Of a stretch of DNA of 64,000 nt, positions 11,926 through 24,278 are shown piece after piece. The DNA comes from Sipunculus nudus (lineage: Eukaryota > Annelida > Sipuncula > Golfingiida > Sipunculidae), in assembly GCA_026874595.1 (NCBI GenBank), contig CM049320.1, positions 48,744,714 to 48,808,713 on the forward strand. The letters run 5' to 3'. Every line of letters starts with the position of its first letter. The first letter of the stretch is position 1. The notes beneath the pieces are model-generated. The model saw only the letters and a list, made by a program, of their open reading frames with translations. It was not told the origin of the DNA and ran no database searches. A program made the position numbers and the translations under genes.

Positions 11926-12320
11926 GAAGGCGACTATGACATGCCTGAGTGAACATCAAAGGCTGCCCCCCCATGTGCAGGTCGGTCACGCCTAATCGGC
12001 ACACCTAAAAGCCTTTTACTGACAGGCAGTCCCACTGAAAAGTGGCCATAATGACACATTTAGACTCCATCAAACTGGTGTGACTTTTTCTGTCTGGCAT
12101 AGGTTTGAACACCAGTGATGCCAACCCTCCCCTCAGCTGCTCACAGGCCGCTCATTATTCTCACTAACAACATTTCATCAAGGGCATTATGGGTAATCAT
12201 CAGCCTCTATTGGAAGTGCAGCTGCACGCTGTACTGATCAGACTGATAGAGGAATTAATTGTGTGGGCAGTGCATGGTTGGATGACAGGGAGACACTGGA
12301 CACTGGTCTCCCTCAACACT
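11926..12320. other. Less AT-rich unique island, candidate regulatory DNA
   Basis: Composition shifts from the AT-rich surroundings to mixed sequence with clustered short motifs: CAGCTGC E-box-like sites, CATTATT and TAATT homeodomain-like cores, and a C-rich tract at about 11965. Stops occur in all frames on the plus strand. This pattern fits a cis-regulatory module but is not diagnostic. Confidence 0.25.
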
Positions 12321-14110
12321 AACATCATCATCATCGATGCTCTCACACAGAATTCTCTCACATATAATATTATAATGAGCTGAATTTCTTTATTGAGTTT
12401 GGTAAGAATATTAATAGGATATTTAACTGAATTAAAGCAGTTAGTTGTATTTAGTTACATGGCAACTACAAGCACAGTCCCAATGCTTTTTATTACAACA
12501 TATAAACAAATTGTAAATTTAATGTTGTAATAATCACTAGTGTAATATTCTACCTATAAATTCCACCTTTGACAAGCATGACTCGGAGAGCTTCATGGAT
12601 GACAGGCCACAGGAAATGTTGATTGTCACCATAGAAACAGGATTTACACATTGGTTTGTCAAATTGTGTTTTCTTCTGTGTAAAATACTTTACTCAGAAC
12701 ACAATATTAGAAGTACCGGTACGCTATCACCCGTCTTTGAATGCCTGCAGAGTTGTGTGGTCATGGCTATCTTTCACTTTATGAAGATTAACTTTACTTA
12801 TTAATTTTTATTTCAAACACATGACTTAATAGCAGGGTTAGCTTGAATAATAACCATGTGAACCAAGTGTGCTTCATTGAATAAGGTCCCATTAGGCCTC
12901 TGTGATTCTGTCCCCGGGGGAGCCCCCAGGCACTAGCTGGCTGTCAAGTGCATGGTTCAGTTGCTGTTAAGATTAAGGCTGCCTGCTTGGCTGACTGGCT
13001 AAATGGAACAGCTGGCAGGGTTGTGTGGGTGAGCTGGCAGCAGGCTGTACCTCTGTTTATAACACTACCTGTGATCAGTGCTCAAACACAGCTTACATAC
13101 AGGTCTCATGAACCCACATGTGGAAGACATTTGTTATAAACACTTTAATCTGGGAAACATTCAGGTTATTATAATATCTTAATAGTTACATCCTTAGATC
13201 CCAGGGACATTAAATCAGCATCCAGTTTCTGTGATACTTCCCTGCAACTGATTAAAGTTGGACATGCTTAAAACATAACATTTTAACCAAGATATTTAGC
13301 TGAGGGTAATTACCCATGGGCAATTGGTAACTTTTTGATCTTTCAATTTTCTCCAAAGTTATCTTAAAGATTGTGATTTACCAGTAGACTCTTTCAAAAG
13401 ATTTTTTATAAGAATTAAAAAATAAATAAATGAAAGCTATGCTCTTTTAGTTTATCAGCAGAAGTTACTTGCATTGCTATACTGTCCTCTTATTATATAT
13501 CATGATCATTAAGAATTGAGTAATCATGGCAAATTAAATGTGTGTACTCTTGAGTCACAATACCTCAAATTACTGCAGTTGTCATTCTGTGCTCCTCTCA
13601 GGCACCACATGCAGGTTGTTCAAAAGTTATATACACCCTGGCAATTAATAAATTTTATAGAACTTTCATTTCGGATTTTTTTAAGGTTTGATACTGTTAA
13701 GAAATTTTAAATGTGACCTGAGTGTGTCTGTGGATAAATTTCCTGGCTCTGACAGATTATGGTGTAATTAATATTAATAATGTGTCTTATTTATAACTTG
13801 GTCCTTTAAGTAAGGTTGATTGAGATATCTTTACAAATGAACATATGCAATCAGTCATGGTGCGTCAACATGTGTATAGATTTTCTATGACATCTGCATG
13901 TATAGTTCCTGGTATGATATGGAGGTGCGTAAAAAGAGTAAATGAATTCTTTATTTTATCATTGCTAAAAGACCACACATGAAAGTGAAGTTTTAAGCCT
14001 TATAAAAGAGAACATAGAGGTCTCTTAACAGCCATGGTGAGTTGGTTTACAGGGCCAAGGCACCATCAAATGAGATATACATGCCTTCTTATATGAGTGT
14101 TGAGTTCTTT
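12321..14110. other. Unique non-coding sequence
   Basis: Another mixed-composition island lies at about 12890-13140 (CCCCGGGGGAGCCCCC palindrome near 12912, GGCTGCCTGCTTGGCTGACT). The rest is AT-rich. Open frames of 63-69 codons have no recognisable product. Confidence 0.35.
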
Positions 14111-14666
14111 GAGTTTGTTGGGAGTCTCTTTCATACCACAGTGCTTGGTGATCGCTTCCGTTCATGACAGAGCGGAACAGACATGGTTAGAAGTTTCCCC
14201 GGGTACCCGGGACCTGTGATGTCAGCTAACATTGCACTTTAATGGACTTGCCATTAGAATTCACTTTAGTATTCCGAGTGGTTCCGTCTTGTTCCGTTAT
14301 GGTGCCCTGATGTTAGTTTTTCCTGCTGAGACTCAGAGAGGAATAAACATCAAAGATTTTTTTGTCCCCCATGTGAAGTGGAGTGTACTGGACCCTATTA
14401 GGTTAATGTTTTTATTTTCCACAAAAACTAAGATTGCATGTCTTTGTCCTGTCTTGCCCATCAAATCTAAACGGGGAGTCCATTTCATATTTTTTTACTT
14501 TATCTCAGGGAAACGTGTTCCCATGTGGGCATTATAGCAGCAGACAGATTTAGCCAGCCAACCAGCCAAAGCAGGACCGCAGCAACTGTGCTGGAGGATG
14601 TTGACTGGTGCTGCCTTCAGATTCCACATGGCACTATTGGTTTTTACCCATAAAACATGGCTGAGT
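14111..14666. other. Unique island with overlapping open frames
   Basis: A 101-codon plus-strand frame (14232-14537) and a 63-codon minus-strand frame (14495-14686) cross this stretch. The plus frame is rich in F, I and V without a domain that I recognise, and there is no donor/acceptor pair framing it. It also contains a CCCCGGGTACCCGGG near-palindrome at about 14198. Confidence 0.2.
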
Positions 14667-14690
14667 ACACACACACACACACACACACAC
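14667..14690. repeat. (AC)12 microsatellite
   Basis: A perfect 24-bp AC run. Confidence 0.98.
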
Positions 14691-15639
14691 TCCTCTCAGT
14701 CTTTTAAGTTATATTAGTTGACATATATAAAAAATAGTTAAGCTTGGCAGTTAGAAAAATTGTTTTTTTACTGATTTTTTTTCTGTGGTGTATATATTTA
14801 ATTCAGAGGTCTGGTACAGTTTTCTCTGTTCATATAATCTTTATTTAAAAAAAAAAATTTATTATTGGCATGGTATGAAATAACTAATGTCCTTAAACAT
14901 ATGGAAAAAATTACATACCTGATATTTAATTATTTTAAGATCCTGCATAAGAGATAGTCAGCATGTGAAACATGGCAGGGGCTATGAAGTGAACTGTGGC
15001 GTCCCTTATAGAAATACTGTTAAGATCATCTGAACTCGGGGAAAACCATGGGCATGGGTCAATTTGTGAAATTAAAACTTCTCGGGGTCTTATGCTTATT
15101 CAGTGTAAAACAGCTATATATGATTTGTTAATTTTAGACTGACCTCTGTAAAAATAAATTTTAGAATGAATAGAACACCTTGGCCTATACCTTAGAGACA
15201 TCTTTTGCAATAAATATAAATTACAGTAAAACATATGATTTTCATAAAAGTAATATGAAGTAAGTTTACAGTATGAAGTAAAACATGTAGTAACTTTAAT
15301 AACAATATACTTCTGCTTTTACTATGGAGATGTTGCTTTCCATAAATTTCCTGTCCACCACATATTCTTTAAATGAGCATGAACCTCTGTACATTAAACT
15401 TTTTATAATACAAACAGTATATAATCAAAGAAACATTTGGCACAGAATATCTGCGTCACTAACACAGGATATTGGCTCACTATCTACCAGCCTTCTATCC
15501 CCGTTTTCAACATGGACTCTCCCTGATTACAGTGGTGCTCAAGTCAGCATTCTTCCATGAACTTTTACATTATTTGTCAGAATAAATGTACCTTGAATTG
15601 CTATAAATTACTCATCATGTCATTTTCTAGGAATCTTTA
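14691..15639. other. Unique AT-rich non-coding sequence
   Basis: Contains A/T homopolymer runs (for example near 14845) and no repeat or exon that I can support. Confidence 0.45.
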
Positions 15640-16230
15640 CCCTGCCTCCCCTGGCACCATAATGAGCTGGTCCAGTTTGACTGACTTTCCAGACCAGTAA
15701 TTTTTCCAGGCGGCTGAGTAGAGGAGGTCCCTATTTATAACCACTGATGCATTAAGCTGCCCAGTGATGGGCCCTAATGTTTAGCATGCACGGCTGAGCC
15801 GCCAACAGAACAAACACACAGCCTCCCAACAGATGTTATGTGGCGGCCAAATACATTTGCTCTGGGTGTAGGACCCTCACAAAATTTATCAACATACTTT
15901 ATGGCACAGGCAGCCACTGGAGAATATCTCCCGTTCCCCCTCTGTGAACCCTCCGTGGTCCGCTGCTTGCATCTGCAGAGAGTTAGATAAATAAACGGTT
16001 GTGCCTTGAGGGTAATGATTGGGAATTCCCATATGATATGGGTGGGGTCAGCGGGGAGCGGAGGGCTCAGCCAAGTTGATCATGCGTGCACACTGGCTCA
16101 GGGCTGGCTTTTTCGGCCTGCTGGTTCAGAGTGTCTGATCACTGGTATAAAGTGCATTGTAGCGCGACGTGACAGCCAGAGAGTGTACCCTGTGCTGTGC
16201 TTAGTGTCTGTGTCTGCCTGATACAGTCAC
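15640..16230. other. Less AT-rich unique island, candidate regulatory DNA
   Basis: About 590 bp of mixed composition, distinct from flanking AT-rich DNA, with dense short motifs: CTATTTATA, GGCCCTAATG, GGCGGCC, CATTAAGC. The plus strand has stops in most frames, although a 71-codon frame covers 16006-16221. It is the longest such island before the 41-bp array. It could be an enhancer, a promoter-proximal region or an unrecognised exon. Confidence 0.25.
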
Positions 16231-16535
16231 TGTTAGCAGTGAGGAGTTTGTACTCTGTCACACTTCTTGCTGCATCAGACCAGTATCCTTATCATCTTTG
16301 GTGAGTGTTTTTATCTGCAGATTACTGGTGTTCAGGGGTCCGCTTCACATAATTTGGTTTTCTACTTTACCTTTGACTGCAACTCCTTTAAATTTGGAAT
16401 AAGCCTTCCCAACTTCTTTGTAAGTTTCCTTGATGAAAATTACATGACATCATTATGGTAGGTAAGGTGACATTTATATAAGACAGCCATTGTTCATTCA
16501 TTCGTTTCTATCTTTTTAAAATGATATACATGGGG
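16231..16535. other. Unique spacer before the 41-bp array
   Basis: A 64-codon plus-strand frame (16267-16461) lies here without a recognisable domain. Nothing else is seen. Confidence 0.35.
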
Positions 16536-18050
16536 ATATAAGTCAGGAGATAATGAGTTGTAACATTTTGATTGGAAGGTATCTACAACATCATGAGTGG
16601 TAACACACTGAATACAGGGATATCTGCTTGTCATGTTTGGACATACTTTGATTAGAGAGAAATCTTGGAGATCAAAATATATAAAATTTGATTGGAGGGA
16701 TATCTGGGAGATCAAGAGTGGTTACACTGTGATTTGAGGGATACCTGGGATGTCACAAAGAGTTACCCTTTGATTATAGGAATATCTGTGAGGTTATGAG
16801 TAGTGACACTTTGATTGGAGGGATATCTGGGAGGTCATGATGAGTTACACTGTGATTGGAGGGAAATCTGGGAGGTCATAAGTTACACTTTGATTTGAGG
16901 GATATCTGGGAGGTCACAAAGAGTTACCCTTTGATTATAGGAATATCTGGGAGGTCATGAGTAGTGACACTTTGATCAGTGGGATATCTGGGAGGTCATG
17001 AGTACTGAAATTTTGATCAGAAGAATATCTGGGAGGTCATGAGTAGTAACACTTCGATTGGAGGGATATCTGGAAGGTCACAAGTAGTTACCCTTTGATT
17101 AAAGGAATATCTGGGAGGTCATGAGTAGTAACCGTATGATTGGAAGAATATCTCGGAGGTCATGAGTAGTTACACTTTGATTGGAGGGATATCTGGGAGG
17201 TCATGAGTAGTTACACTTTGATTGGAGGTATATCTGGGAGGTCACAAGTAGTTACACTTTGATTAGAGGGATATCTGGGAGGTCATGAGTAGTTACACTT
17301 TGATTGAAGGGATATCTGGGAGGTCATGAGTACTGAAATTTTGATCAGAAGAATATCTGGGAGGTCATGAGTAGTAACACTTTGATTGGAGGGATATCTG
17401 GGAGGTCACAAGTAGTTACCCTTTGATTAAAGGAATATCTGGGAGGTCATGAGTAGTTACACTTTGATTGGAGGTATATCTGGGAGGTCATGAGTAGTTA
17501 CACTTTGATTAGAGGGATATCTGGGAGGTCATGAGTAGTTACACTTTGATTGGAGGGATATCTGGGAGGTCATGAGTACTGTAATTTTGATCAGAAGAAT
17601 ATCTGGGAGGTCATGAGTAGTAACACTTTGATTGGAGGGATATCTGGGAGGTCACAAGTAGTTACCCTTTGATTAAAGGAATATCTGGGAGGTCATGAGT
17701 AGTAACCGTATGATTGGAAGAATATCTCGGAACCATGAGTAGTTACACTTTGATTGGAGGGATATCTGGGAGGTCATGAGTAGTAACACTTTGATTGGAG
17801 GGATATCTGGGAGGTCACAAGTAGTTATCCTTTGATTAAAGGAATATCTGGGAGGTCATGAGTAGTTACCCTTTGATTAAAGGAATATCTGGGAGGTCAT
17901 GAGTAGTTACACTTTGATTGGAGGGATATCTGGGAGGTCATGAGTAGTGATATTTTGATTGGAAGAATATCTGGGAGGTCATGGGTGGTAAGAATTTGAG
18001 TGAAGGATAACTTACAGGTCACAGGAGGTCACTCTTTGACTAGATTAATA
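16536..18050 (+). repeat. 41-bp minisatellite with 574-bp higher-order repeat
   Basis: About 35 units of 41 bp are built on GGATATCTGGGAGGTCATGA then GTAGTTACACTTTGATTGGAG. Edge units are more diverged. The variant AGTACTG(A/T)AATTTTGATCAG begins at 17001, 17329 and 17575, which are 328 (8x41) and 246 (6x41) bp apart. Each is followed by the same two or three variant units. A further variant, AGTAGTAACCGTATG, begins at 17124 and 17698, exactly 574 bp (14x41) apart. Growth was therefore by block duplication. The period is not a multiple of three and no frame stays open. Confidence 0.95.
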
Positions 18051-18955
18051 TATTTTTTTTCAAGACACACATGTAAAGACAGTAACTGATTTGATCATTG
18101 ATTGGCAATGCTATTAAAGTATTATGACATTGATGGGTTAATACAATGAAGAATACATTTTAGGTATAGGTTCTTCCTGTCATATATAGTATTTATATCT
18201 AGAGAGCAGTCAAGATTCTTCGTCACCAGGTCAGAAATATTTCCAGGATTCAGATCAAAGCTTGGTCTATGCTGTGCAGGGGGCCAGGGGGCAGGTAATA
18301 AATAAATCCATGCCCAGAAATACTAGTGTCATAGTTCTCCAGTTTGATAGTTGCATCACAGGGCAGCACAGTGAATGACTTTTGACAAATTATTCCCATT
18401 ATTAATCACAACATGCAGCATTATGATCATCAGCATTACCAAAAATGTTTAATGGAATATTATACTCTAAACTATACAAATTTATCAGTTTATGTTTATA
18501 AAATTTTCAGTAAAGTTGCAAATGCAAAATATCAAATTGTGTAACCATCCAACTAACCCAGACAAAAACATTAAATAACTCTTGGCGGTGGTGCACTTAG
18601 TACTGAATATAGGTTCTAGGAATATCTTTAGGGCGATTATATTAATGTTATGAATGTATTAATGTTATAGTATTTATGTTTAAAATGCACAATAAAACAC
18701 AGAATTCCAGATGATCATCAGATTTAAGTAATTTTGACATATATTTTGATTGATTATAATTTGGATACATGTACTAGTTAATTGGTGATCATTCATTAGA
18801 ATGACTTTAATTAGATAAAAAAAATTAGATTTAGTGTTTTGAAATAGTGGTGTATTTTGATGAGTATTTTATATGCCTATCCTGTGTACATGGTTTATAC
18901 AGAGACAGAGATTTTCTTTATATTCTTATATACTTGTGTGAATTACATTGGTGAA
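18051..18955. other. Unique AT-rich non-coding sequence
   Basis: No repeat beyond A/T-rich runs. Nothing supports an exon. Confidence 0.45.
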
Positions 18956-19345
18956 AGAATGAGAAACCATGGGATGAATGTGTTCATTGAGGCTTGGCCG
19001 TGTGAGACTCAAACAAGTTCGTTCAAGTGTGACCTTGCGCACCCAATTTGTCTGAAGCAACCACCGGAACCTGTTCTGTGGCCAATTTCCAAAGGCAACT
19101 GTCATTTGAAGTGAAAATTGCAATTATTTGGTCTTCAGCACTCTGAATAGGACAGCCCTGAAAGAGGGGACATTGAAAAGGGACAAATTGGAGGGGAGTT
19201 TCCACTTGACGGCCCCTGATAAATTATAGATAATGTGGTATCATGGGAAGGCGCACTGTATTGGACATGGTGAATGAGCACGGTGTGACTTGCTGTGAGG
19301 AACCCTGGGAACTTTGGTTTATTGTGCCTTTTAGGTATATACTGC
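18956..19345. other. Less AT-rich unique island, candidate conserved non-coding DNA
   Basis: A mixed-composition block with TTCAAGTGTGACCTTG (an NR half-site-like TGACCTTG), AATTGCAATTATTTGG and GATAATGTGGTATC. Open frames overlap on both strands here (85 codons plus, 60-74 codons minus), as expected from lower AT content. No protein family is recognised. Confidence 0.25.
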
Positions 19346-20052
19346 CATACAGTTTTCAAGGGTCACATATCACACTCAACATTTCCTTTTACATTTTGGC
19401 AACATAATATGTACATTTGGGAAGTATACTATGTTAAATAAGTGAACATATAAGAAATTTTGTTTTTAGGTTTAAATGCCGTCAGAACTATGTCAAGAAA
19501 CATAATATTCTTCAGTGATATTTCATCATAGAGACTTTATATGAATTATGATATAATATAAAAATTTATACCTATATTTTTATAACACCAGTAAATCAGG
19601 TGAAATCATATCTGCAAAGTTCATCACTCCCACATAAAACGATGTAATTTTTAATTTATAATCAGTATTTTAAACATAGCAGTACAAATAAACTCACTGC
19701 AACTGTCCAGTGTGTGTTGATCATATCTAGATGATAATCTTATCCACAAGCAGGTGATCATTAATATTTATAACTAAGACAAGATGCATGGTTTTAATAA
19801 GGTAGAAGCTGTTGATAGAGGAATGATCAAAATCTAACATGAAGAATGTCCTGGCCTTATAGAAAACTTGCAGAGGCAGAGGGATGCAGGTGCTGCTCAG
19901 GTCAATTTTAAAAAAAGGATTCAGTGGCAAACTGCTCTCAGTAGTGTGCCATTTGAATACTTTAGCCTACAAACACATTTCAGGCAGCATTTGTTCAGTA
20001 GGTAAAGATTTTGAAGATTTTGCTTTTTTAACTTCAATTTCAGATTTCTTAG
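19346..20052. other. Unique AT-rich non-coding sequence
   Basis: Nothing beyond AT-rich DNA and a short minus-strand frame (19727-19930) is seen. Confidence 0.45.
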
Positions 20053-21395
20053 AATTTTAGCTCAGCTAACTATAAGTTAAGGTCTGTTGTCCGTCACCAT
20101 CTTTCTGTCTGTCTGTCCGTTAGACTGGCATGTTTTGAAACTGTTAGACCTAGAAATCCAAAATTCAGCATACTGTTAGATGTACCCAAAACCTCCTACC
20201 AAACCAAAAACTTGGTCACTGCAACCTTGTTCCTTCGAGAAATGAAGAAAAACTTCAAATTTCTATTTAAAACTAATAAACACACTTCAGAACTGCCTAA
20301 TATCAAAGCCACTGATATATTTTTCTTAATATTTATCATAAATATTCCTCTAAAAACTTTCTATATACATGCCAGAAGTCAAGTCCAAATTGTGTAATTT
20401 CTTAGTTATCGGCCCAAACATAATGCACTTTGTAAAAAATCAAGACAGATATTTACTCAACATGATAATTTTTGAAGCTAGAGATATTTTTTTTTCTGGT
20501 AAATAACTTTGTTAAATCAAGATTCAATACCAAACCCAAAAATAGTTCTGAATTTTATAAATTAGCATAAAAATAAAATCAGTACCTTTAATTTTGCCCA
20601 AATTGACCATGGCACATTGTTTTTCTGTAAGTACTGTTGATTTAAATTTTACAGCATGTAAACTCAAGTATTTAATCTGTTTAAATATGAAAATTGAAAA
20701 GTAAAATCTAAAAAATTAGGCTAGGTATTGAATTTTTTTAGGCTCTATTGTATTTACTTGCATTGTGCAGCTGCAGTCTGGCCACTTCTGGTCACTGGAG
20801 GTCAGCTATGCCAGGGTACCTGATTTGTGATGGATCACTGGAGGAGACCCCTGCTGTGACAGGTGTCAGTTATTCTCATATCAATGTGTGTCCTGTATGT
20901 ATATGCAGAGGTGTTGTTATTCCCACCGTTCCCCCCTCCCCAGCCATTGAGTCCTTGCATCTGCACACTGGGGGATAATTTTATTGTAAATATGTAAAAT
21001 TTTATTTTTAAAAAGTATTAGAAAAAAATTAGTTCTCATTGAAAAATATTTTGCCTCAGGATAAGGGAACATTAAGTGATCCAGCTCTGACTGTTCATCA
21101 TCTCTCTGTTATCATCAAATATTTATTAATTATGAACTTTTTTCCTATAAGCACTGGTAAAATTTCATATGCTGTATGTATATGGATTTAAGCTATTAAA
21201 CTCTGAAATTTGAAAGCAACTTATATATTTAGATGTGTAATGTGTCAAAGTATACAATTTTTAAACTTTAAAACAGTGTGCTATAAAAAAAATTTAGATC
21301 TAGTTGAAACTTCATATATTATTCTCTTGTCTCAGCAGAATTGGAGATAAAGTGATCAGCTTTGTTTGTTTACCAGTCTGTCTGTCATTCTCTTT
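20053..21395 (+). mobile_element. AGCTCA-family element, copy C (older, 3' part decayed)
   Basis: It starts TTTTAGCTCAGCTAACTATA, but the hairpin's second arm is lost. GTCTGTCTGTCCG follows. The next ~850 bp align with copies A and B through CCTAGAAATCCAAAATTCAG, ATGTACCCAAAACCTCC, CAGCTATGCCAGGGTA and GCTGTGACAGGTGT. The remainder is strongly diverged, with a weak match near 21330 (CAGCAGAATTGGAGAT). The diagnostic CATGGG/CTTGTT end is not visible. It is older or more rearranged than A and B. Confidence 0.65.
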
Positions 21396-22803
21396 TTGGT
21401 AAAAAAAAAAAATGCTCAAAATTTACAAAAGTGAAATGGAGGTGGGTTGGCAAGTGGGCCCCTGTCCTCTACAGGTGTAAAGAAATGTTACATATATTGT
21501 TGGTCTTGCTTTAATCCCTTCAAAGAAATAATTACAAATATTCATAAAGCAATTATGTTTGTTCATACAATTTTAATAATGGTCACATTTTTTGTCCTTC
21601 CTTCAAGTTGGAAAAACATTACATAAACAGAAACTTTCAAACTTGTTCATAAATCTGATACCTATGGGACAAGTTTGATGTGAAAAAAGTATTCAATTTT
21701 CTCATGGAGTTTGGTGATCAATTGAGTGTAAGTCATCAGCGAGGGAATCCCAAGTCTCTCACATGAGTGACTGCATTCCTGAAGGAATTCTCCTTTGGAT
21801 CAGTGGTCATTTTATGGAAGGTTTCAAACAAAGTGCAAACCTGATGCCAGCAAGATAAAACAGATTCTTGCTGGTGATCAGTTTCTGGTACAGGGGATCA
21901 CATTTCTTAATCTCACACAATGCTGCACTGATTGGGAGAGAGGTGGCCTGGTGATGGCCCACAGAAAACCTTCAGCGATTACTTCCTGGGATGCTGGGCA
22001 CATATTAAACATGTTTAGAACCGTAAGAACAATGGTCTTGTGAAAATTGAGAAGCTATCTGCGCATCAATAAAGTGTCATTAATATTGTCACGCGTGAGT
22101 ACATGTTGTCCAAGGCTTACTCACAGTATGAGATCAGCACATTGTCCACTGGTGATGTAATACAAGACTTGCAGAATAAGATATGTTAAAACCTGACACA
22201 CAGATTTCTGGGTAATATGACAGACTTATACCTGTCAACATGAAAAGGTGTGCTTGTCAGTTTTTGGGTGAATATCATTACGACCACATTCAGCATTGAT
22301 ACATCAAAGCATCTATGATTTGAGAACGTACTCAAGCTCGCATCACTTGATTAATGGCCACATTGACTGTTATTAATTATTTTACACAGTACTGTGAAAT
22401 TTTGAGTGATAGGTGTGCCATCCTTGCACCAAACTGAAATGTGATCATAATGTATGTTCCATTGGATCAAAGAGAGAAAATCAGTGAAGCCTGTATGGCA
22501 TATCAGCATTTCATCCACAGCTATTGTGTATAATAAGTTTTCAAAACACCAAGTAATGGTTTACAAAGGGAGCTGTGCCTCGGGGACAGCCCAGTCACAC
22601 TGACATTTGGATTATCATGTTATTATTGCATGAATCTTTAGAATGAACAGAGGCCTGGTGTTTGTGATGACTTTACATATCTTGTAAGTAAGTCTTGTTT
22701 CGTGTTAATTCTAAACTTAGCAAACTTTTGATTGTGTTTGGTAATGTGTGATATAAACTAAACAGCATAAACAGAGGATGATTGAATAAGAAATTCACCT
22801 AAC
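21396..22803. other. Unique sequence with a candidate regulatory island
   Basis: From about 21700 to 22620 the sequence is less AT-rich, with many GATCA and TTGATCA-type motifs and a TCATTAATATTGTCACGCG stretch near 22077. An 82-codon frame (21795-22043) has no recognisable domain. It leads into the 18-bp array. Confidence 0.3.
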
Positions 22804-23330
22804 CTGCTGTTCTTTGTGTATCTGCTGTACTCCATGTACCTGCTGTACTCTGTGTACCTGCTGTACTCTGAGTGCTGTACTCTGTGTACTTGCTGTACTC
22901 TGTGTTTACTGTACTCTGTGTACCTGCTGTACTCTGTGTTTGCTTTACTCTGTGTTTTCTGTACTTAGTGTACCTGCTTTACTCTGTGTTTGCTGTACTC
23001 AGTGTACCTGCTATACTCTGTGTTTGCTGTACTCTGTGTACCTGCTGTACTCTGTGTGTGCTGTACTCTGTGTGTTTGCTGTACTCTGTGTACCTGCTTT
23101 ACTCTGTGTTTGCTGTACTCTGTGTGTGCTGTACTCTGTGTACCTGCTGTAATCTGTGTTTACTATACTCTGTGTACCTACTGTTCTCTGTGTTTGCTGT
23201 ACTCTGTGTATCTGCTGTACTCTGTGTGTGCTGTACTTTGTGTGTTTGCTATACTCTGTGTACCTGCTGTACTCTATGTTTGCTATTCTCTGTGTACCTG
23301 CTGTACTCTGTGTACCCTCTGTATTCTTTA
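22804..23330 (+). repeat. 16/18-bp minisatellite, left part
   Basis: Units CTGCTGTACTCTGTGTAC (18 bp), mixed with a 16-bp version in which TGTTTGCTGTACTCTG replaces the TACC-containing form. The array is interrupted at 23330/23331 by the Helitron and resumes at 24279 in the same 18-bp register. Overlapping Cys/Leu/Tyr-rich open frames in all three plus frames are repeat artefacts. Confidence 0.95.
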
Positions 23331-24278
23331 CTAGCTGATAGACCCGGTATACCGGGTTTTTTACTGGGGTTTGGGAGATATATTTACTGAGATATTGAAT
23401 GTTGGCTCATTTTTTATTATAAAAGGTAAAAGAAAATATAGATTTTAGTGGGGTACTCTCGGAATACGATATGTACAAATAATTTTTACTGTTATTTTGT
23501 GGCACTATGCTCGTGGCAAAAATCATACCCCGGTATGTTTACCTTGAAGACCTGGTCAGTGATGGTTTACAATTACATTGCAAACCGGAATGAGACGCGG
23601 AGGCATATACAGTCTTTCGTTGATATCTGACTTGTTTCTATCGTTGGACGTATAAAGAATAGATTGATGTGAGGAACACATGAAAGATTAATTATATATA
23701 CGTTGCAAGGAAACTGTTCCTGAAGAAGGAAACATAAATATGCATACATCGTAAGTAGCAGAAGCGGACCCAGCAGGACTCCATGCAGTGGGTCAGTATC
23801 CCATTTTCAGCCACCGCAACCTTTTTTTCATCGTATCAGATAAATTTTGAGGCCTGAAACCCTCGCCACCACCCCAGCCCTGTTCCTGAAATTGGGACCT
23901 TGAATTAGGTTTTGTCATTAATCCTCCTGGGCTGAACTCTCCATTTCACAAAGCGAGAAACATGTGTTTTTCTCTTTTACTGACCACGCACGTGGGTCAA
24001 ATCCCTCATTGAAAGCAAGCGTTATTCATATGCACAATAGTCCTTAGTGTTAGAGGTTAAGTGACCACGATGCACGCATTCCGGTGATTGCGGAAGGCAG
24101 TTCGGCTGTGCTCGGTAAAAAAACGGAAAAAACACTCAAAATTATTTATTTTCATATCGCCTATGTCACTGCGGGGATAATAATCTTTAAAATGATGTTT
24201 GGCGCAATATTGTACACAACGCGGTTTTAGAGAACATTGCGAACAAACGTGAACTGAATTCCTTTTATAAGTATTAGA
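23331..24278 (-). mobile_element. Non-autonomous Helitron, complete (948 bp)
   Basis: Read on the minus strand, the element begins TCTAATACTTATAAAAGG and ends with the perfect 16-bp palindrome ACCCGGTATACCGGGT (23342-23357), then 7 nt and CTAG at the very end. TC at the start, a hairpin about 11 nt before a CTRR end, and insertion between host A and T are the defining Helitron features. The host bases join as ...TTTA|TGTC..., restoring the 18-bp minisatellite without gain or loss, so there is no target-site duplication. No Rep/helicase frame is present, so it needs an autonomous partner. The interior is richer in CpG than the surroundings and carries a reverse copy of part of the 5695-5882 repeat. 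Confidence 0.88.

Noticed and set aside
14232-14537. 101-codon frame
   Set aside because: No recognisable family, no splice framing, hydrophobic composition typical of T-rich chance frames.
16536-18050. Regularly spaced repeats as a CRISPR array
   Set aside because: Units are directly abutting 41-bp repeats without unique spacers, in a eukaryotic context.
21795-22043. 82-codon frame, possible exon
   Set aside because: No domain, no acceptor/donor framing, and it lies in a mixed-composition island where longer chance frames are expected.
22814-23390. Cys/Leu/Val/Tyr-rich frames in all three plus frames
   Set aside because: Open in every frame because the 16/18-bp unit lacks stops; not a membrane or cysteine-rich protein gene.
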